This document shows, in pieces, positions 8,700 to 12,302 of a stretch of DNA of 12,302 nucleotides. Where the stretch lies: NCBI GenBank assembly GCA_028565635.1, contig JAOXYB010046236.1:1-12302 (forward strand). The letters run 5' to 3'. Position 1 is the stretch's first letter, and the number at the start of each line of letters is the position of its first letter. This stretch comes from Phoronis ovalis. Taxonomy: Eukaryota > Phoronida > Phoronidae. The position numbers were made by a program, and so were the translations under genes. The notes below the pieces were generated by a model. The model saw nothing but the letters and a program-made list of their open reading frames with translations. It ran no database searches and was not told the origin of the DNA.

Positions 8700-9313
8700 G
8701 TATAAGTTTAAGTAATACACCCAAAATGTAAATTCTTATAAGTATTAACTGAATAAATAAGGAAAGATTAATAAGATACAACAGTGTACATATAGACTAC
8801 ACCTATTGTACAAAACTGATTGTTGACATTAAAAGCAGACAACTGAAGTTTAATTTTAAAAATCCCTAAGCAAGCATTGTTATGTAATCCCACCAAAAGT
8901 AAATAATATACCGAATATATAAAAACACATACTTATCTTGTCCCTAGTATTCATAAAATGATCAGTTACACTGTGTACTTGAAGTATAACCTTTTTACCT
9001 CCGGTGACTAATAATTACCGGTATCTGTAGAACTGGGTGGTGATGTATATAATAATAAAAGTATTTCACATACTTCATGTATGTTAATTCAGTACCAGCA
9101 TAAGGATACCCACTATACAATATTTCAATTACATTTGAGGTCAATGCGTTGTTTATTTTTTTTAATGCAGGATACAAGTATAACAACACAAAGTATTGTT
9201 AACACATATAGTTATTCCATGCCCAATGACATTATTAATTTATGCATAATGTGGTTTCAATCTGTGCACTATATAAGGTTAAATCTCGGGGTACTTGCCC
9301 AATTTATGGTACA
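8700..9313. other. AT-rich stretch, probably intronic
   Basis: If the plus-strand exon is real this is the start of its downstream intron. A small GC-rich patch at 8997-9022 reads on the minus strand as a 26-nt segment between TTCTACAG and GAG|GTAAAA; it is too short to call. Two overlapping open frames (8995-9189 minus, 9081-9320 plus) are not protein-like. Confidence 0.45.
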
Positions 9314-9537
9314 GTGGTGAGGCCCAGGACTCAAAACCCTATACTGTTGTAAGCCAGCTATGGCAAAAAACATACTCCATTGTTAGAAAAGATGGCAAAA
9401 AACTGACTCCTTTATAAGCCAACATGACTAAAAACATAGCCCATTGTTAGCAGTGAGCTGAAAATACACCCCGTTGTGAGCATCCAGGGCTGAAATGTAT
9501 ACCCTGTTGCAAGCAGACCCTGAAAAATCATACCTCA
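9314..9537 (+). repeat. decayed minisatellite, 7 units of about 30-33 bp
   Basis: Units begin at about 9314, 9347, 9380, 9412, 9444, 9474 and 9507. Each starts TTGTNAGC or a variant, carries a CTGAAAA or GGCAAAAA block in the middle and closes with CATACYCCR. Examples are TTGTTAGCAGTGAGCTG (9444), TTGTGAGCATCCAGGGCTG (9474) and TTGCAAGCAGACCCTG (9507). Units differ by substitutions and 1-3 bp indels, so the array is old. In-frame stops and variable unit lengths rule out a coding repeat. Confidence 0.7.
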
Positions 9538-11680
9538 TAGGGCGACACATAAGTACAACCACTTTGGATGGCAGTAGTCTCAGTCTAAATATACCTGGAA
9601 CAGGTATATAATTAAGTTTCTGTATAGAAAATTGTACAATTCATAGATCCTCTTTGAAAAATTACTAGAATTGCTAGGATTAACTTGGAATTTATATGCT
9701 GTTGGGGATATTCCAGCTTTATCAATATAGGTGTGCAAGTTGCCCTGCCCTGCCCAATCTAAAATGCGAATAATATCAAATCAAATATTAATTTTATCAG
9801 ATGGAGGGCATTATAGAAATCCAATTTAAAATAAAAATATCTATACATATATAACACCCTCTTTACAACCTATAGCATCATGGAAGCGATACAATATGTT
9901 TGAATAACCAAATTTTTTATGTAACAGGCAGTTGGAGTGTAGGGGACCACACAAGTGTGTACCTGAGTGCCAGTACAAAAGGGCAGCTTTAGCACGATGC
10001 TCTAAATAGACTAACTGGTTAATGACACTTCAAATAAAAACATTTGTCATAACCATTCAGAGAATTAGTTAAAAGAATTATGAGACGGTTGGGAATCAAT
10101 ACAAACCAAATTTCTGAACGATGTGATTCAAAGAAAATAAACTATCCAAACTTTTTGCATACCCAAAAATATTAAGTACCCCTCTTCCTTAAGGAATTTA
10201 CTCAATAGAATATTATCTACATAAAAATGCATAATCAAAATCGTAACCCCTGCAAAATGAAGAAAGCAATCAACTCAATAATGACCATTATGATCAAGTT
10301 ATTACTTGATAAAAACGTTTTTTTCAGATTATTTCAAAATAATGTGCTGTTTTATCTTATTAAATATCTGTTTAAAGAACCAAATAACTAGACACCATGG
10401 GAAAGCCGTGCCCTGGCAGTGCTATTAATCAAATGGCTGAATACCAAATCGAAAAGAATAATTCTTCTAAACAATTGTATGAATGACCATAATCAAGGCC
10501 TTATTTATATAAACAGAATATAAAAGCTCACATATTAGGTACTTCCTGATCTCTGATCAAGTTCAGCAAATAAAAAAGAAGGGAATCGGGTAAATACCAG
10601 CTAATTAATTAAAGTGAATAAAAAAATAGATTTAAATATATAACCTCTAGAATTTAAATAGAACTCCCTTGGAATTATACAAGTAAAATCTACATTTTGT
10701 GTAGTGGTGTTAATTATTTAACTCAAAACATGCACATCCCTAATATATCTTAAATTAACTATTATATCTAACAAGGTTCTAAACATACAAATTAGGTGAC
10801 AGATAACATAGGGCTTCCTAGAAACACCTGCACTTGTAATACTTAGATAAACCTGTATATCAACAAGCCCCTAATTTTAATCTTAATCAAGGTTAAGCCC
10901 AACCATTAAAGATTGTTCACAATATCAGTACCCTGCAATATGCAAGGGTTGCAAATAGAAAAAGTTGAAATAAATTCTCTAGAAACTGTTTAAATACAGT
11001 GGCCAGTTTGTGAGTTAGCTACTCTGACATTCCTAGCCCATTGCTATCCAGTAACTTTCTAGTACAGACCTTTACTATAATTATTATATAGCTAAATAAA
11101 CATGAATATTTGTCTCCAACTTGTCCGAACCTTTGCTGTATTTTAAGAACTTGACTGTGTGAAAACTTTCACAAACACCATTAGATATTATTGTAATCAG
11201 ATATTAGAGATAGAATCACCTAATTTGTAGACTTGGAGGACATTTTAAAATACATATGATAAAAATTTCATAATGGAGTCCGCAGTCCCCTGCAGTCAGG
11301 ACAAAATTAAATGTAAATAAATATTGTTTAACAACAAACTGCTGATAAAAATTTGCTATTAAATCTATTAAAGCTTATAAATACATGTGTTTTCAAGTGA
11401 TGGACAATGCTAATACTGACCGTACATTTTAATATCCAGTGATTGATACTATATAACATTAAATCCAATTTAAACTTCAACAAAATTAAAAATGTCAGAC
11501 AATATCTGATTACAACAAAATGACACACAGCAATACAGCAGTGACACAAAAATTTCCTGAAAAATGGCACAATTTAGCAGGACTATACTCAAAAGAGAGC
11601 AACCACGATAAATTTTCAAAACAATTGTAATGAGACCGAATGGCACTTGCTTTGCATATATATGATATGATGATCGAATG
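9538..11680. other. AT-rich non-coding stretch
   Basis: No confident gene or RNA. Minus-strand open frames at 11328-11570 (80 codons) and 11510-11707 (65 codons) overlap each other and the second runs into the inverted repeat at 11681, so both are treated as chance. A short ORF with a strong start context at 10397 is described separately. TTTTTTTCAG at 10320-10329 resembles an acceptor, but what follows has stops in every frame within a short distance. Confidence 0.5.
10397..10486 (+). CDS. 29-codon small ORF with near-ideal start context
   Basis: GACACCATGG (ATG at 10397) matches the animal start consensus closely, with ACC before and G after the ATG. The frame gives a short hydrophilic peptide starting MGKPCPGSAINQMAEYQ and stops at TGA 10484-10486. 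An in-frame TAA lies four codons upstream. The first half is GC-richer than its surroundings. No signal peptide, membrane segment or known motif is visible. A start-context match is common by chance, so this is reported only as a possible small ORF. Confidence 0.12.
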   Translation: MGKPCPGSAINQMAEYQIEKNNSSKQLYE

Positions 11681-11922
11681 CGGGGCTGTGAAGCCCAAAT
11701 GGGTCACCTTTTCACAAATAAATCCCTAAAAATGGGCACACTTTCACAAAAATGTCCCTAAAATGGATCCACTTTTCAACAGAATCCCTAAAAGTGGGTC
11801 GCTTTTGTTTAAAGTTAGTAATTCCAAGGAATTTTTCAGAGAAAACCTGAAAAATGGATCCTTTTTGTGACAGAAAATCCTAAAAATGGGCGAATATTTT
11901 GAGTTTGGGCTGCACATCCCCG
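11681..11922. mobile_element. 242-bp unit bounded by 19-bp inverted repeats, with a minisatellite core
   Basis: CGGGGCTGTGAAGCCCAAA (11681-11699) and TTTGGGCTGCACATCCCCG (11904-11922) are inverted repeats matching at 17 of 19 bases. Between them lies an array of about 30-bp repeats. GC-rich ends around a tandem-repeat core is a layout seen in several non-autonomous animal elements, but I find no clear target-site duplication (left flank ATGATCGAATG, right flank TCTAAAAATATG), so transposition is not shown. A simple hairpin flanking a minisatellite is the alternative. Confidence 0.45.
11697..11890 (+). repeat. decayed minisatellite, about 30-32 bp unit, 5 full or partial copies
   Basis: Units start near 11697, 11728, 11760, 11790 and 11850, with a sixth beginning at 11882. 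The common pattern is AAAATGGRTC, then CACTTTTCACA, then AAAATCCCT. The fourth unit is interrupted by about 30 bp of other sequence (11806-11849). Units differ at many positions, so this is not a recent expansion. It differs in sequence from the arrays at 9314 and 12125. Confidence 0.7.
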
Positions 11923-12124
11923 TCTAAAAATATGATCAGTATGTACCCCCCCCCCCGGAAATGAGATCTGGCAAACTAGCTTGGCTATTTCTCAGCCTGT
12001 CCAGCTAGAAAGTATCAAACATTTTCTCTTTATTGAATTGTTTAGAGAACAGAGGACTATTACATAACACAAATAGCTTCAAAGCTGTGCACTTAATTGG
12101 CATAAGGTCACAATTGATTTAAAT
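11923..12124. other. short unassigned stretch with an 11-C run
   Basis: A homopolymer of 11 cytosines (11946-11956) follows the inverted repeat, preceded by TATGATCAGTATGTA. It is the only long C run in an AT-rich window. The rest shows nothing recognisable. Confidence 0.6.
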
Positions 12125-12253
12125 CACAGTGCTAGTGAAGAGGCTGGCCCTGCACAGTGCTAGTGAAGAGGCTGCTAGTGAAGAGGCTGGCCCTGCACAG
12201 TGCTAGTGAAGAGGCTGGCCCTCTGCACAGTGCTAGTGAAGAGGCTGGCCCTG
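12125..12253 (+). repeat. young minisatellite, 28-bp unit, 5 copies
   Basis: The unit starts CACAGTGCTAGTGAAGAG and ends GCTGGCCCTG. Copies are at 12125-12152 (28 bp), 12153-12173 (lacks the last 7), 12174-12195 (lacks the first 6), 12196-12225 (extra CT) and 12226-12253 (28 bp). Substitutions are essentially absent; copies differ only by length, the mark of recent slippage or unequal exchange. It is GC-rich against its surroundings. Two length-changing units and stops in the frames argue against a protein repeat. Confidence 0.85.
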
Positions 12254-12302
12254 CGGAAAGTAGTGCGAAAACCTTAAATTTATGATTTTTTCTTTTTTCC
12301 TC
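12254..12302 (+). other. pyrimidine tract at the window edge
   Basis: The last 20 or so bases are almost all T and C (GATTTTTTCTTTTTTCCTC). This would suit the tract before a plus-strand splice acceptor just outside the window, but no AG is visible, so it is only noted. Confidence 0.15.

Noticed and set aside
8995-9320. Overlapping minus (64-codon) and plus (79-codon) open frames
   Set aside because: Their compositions are not protein-like, and the plus frame runs into the start of the minisatellite.
9324-9340. tRNA-derived SINE B-box (GGACTCAAAACCC)
   Set aside because: It departs from the GGTTCGANTCC consensus at key positions, no A-box lies upstream, and the segment is part of the minisatellite.
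10293-10310. ATCAAGT-TATT-ACTTGAT hairpin as a regulatory RNA or terminator
   Set aside because: A 7-bp AT-rich stem with a 4-nt loop is expected by chance here, and bacterial-type terminators do not apply.
11328-11707. Two overlapping minus-strand open frames (80 and 65 codons)
   Set aside because: They overlap in different frames, neither has exon borders, and one begins inside the inverted repeat and minisatellite at 11681 onwards.

Overview
The window looks like a gene-poor stretch of a large, intron-rich animal genome. By eye it is about two-thirds A+T and clearly CpG-poor: a hand count gives roughly 100 CpG, around a third of the number expected from base composition. It carries non-autonomous DNA transposons, minisatellites and single exons with spliceosomal borders, and it has no bacterial gene structure (no packed ORFs, Shine-Dalgarno sites or operons). 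Together with the absence of any long ORF this suggests intronic or intergenic DNA of a metazoan. A lophotrochozoan or mollusc-like genome would fit, but that is only an impression.

Layout. 1-2233 is AT-rich non-coding DNA; its right end could be the 3' UTR of a minus-strand gene. 2234-2509 (minus) is a good candidate 3'-terminal coding exon of 91 codons that opens exactly at a splice acceptor and ends in TGA; I do not recognise the protein. 3258-3838 is a short hAT-like non-autonomous transposon with long, divergent, motif-rich inverted arms and a 52-codon ORF between them. 4535-4802 is a second, unrelated transposon: a near-perfect foldback palindrome with a 3-nt loop between 11-bp direct repeats. 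4968-4985 is a perfect 18-bp palindrome with a TAATTA core. 7915-8462 is a divergent tandem duplication of about 290 and 254 bp.

8604-8699 (plus) is the second candidate exon: GC- and CpG-rich, behind a TTTGCAG acceptor. It encodes an RIGHGTF motif like that of adenosine-deaminase-like enzymes, but what follows does not look like that family. 9314-9537 and 11697-11890 are two different decayed minisatellites with units of about 30 bp; the second lies inside a 242-bp unit bounded by 19-bp inverted repeats. An 11-C run follows, then a young 28-bp minisatellite (12125-12253), and a pyrimidine tract runs off the window edge.

The two candidate exons are on opposite strands, so at least two transcription units may overlap or be nested here. 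Nothing shows that they work together. No tRNA, rRNA, CRISPR array, promoter or complete gene could be supported. Exon and element calls rest on reading signals and frames by hand, without alignments.
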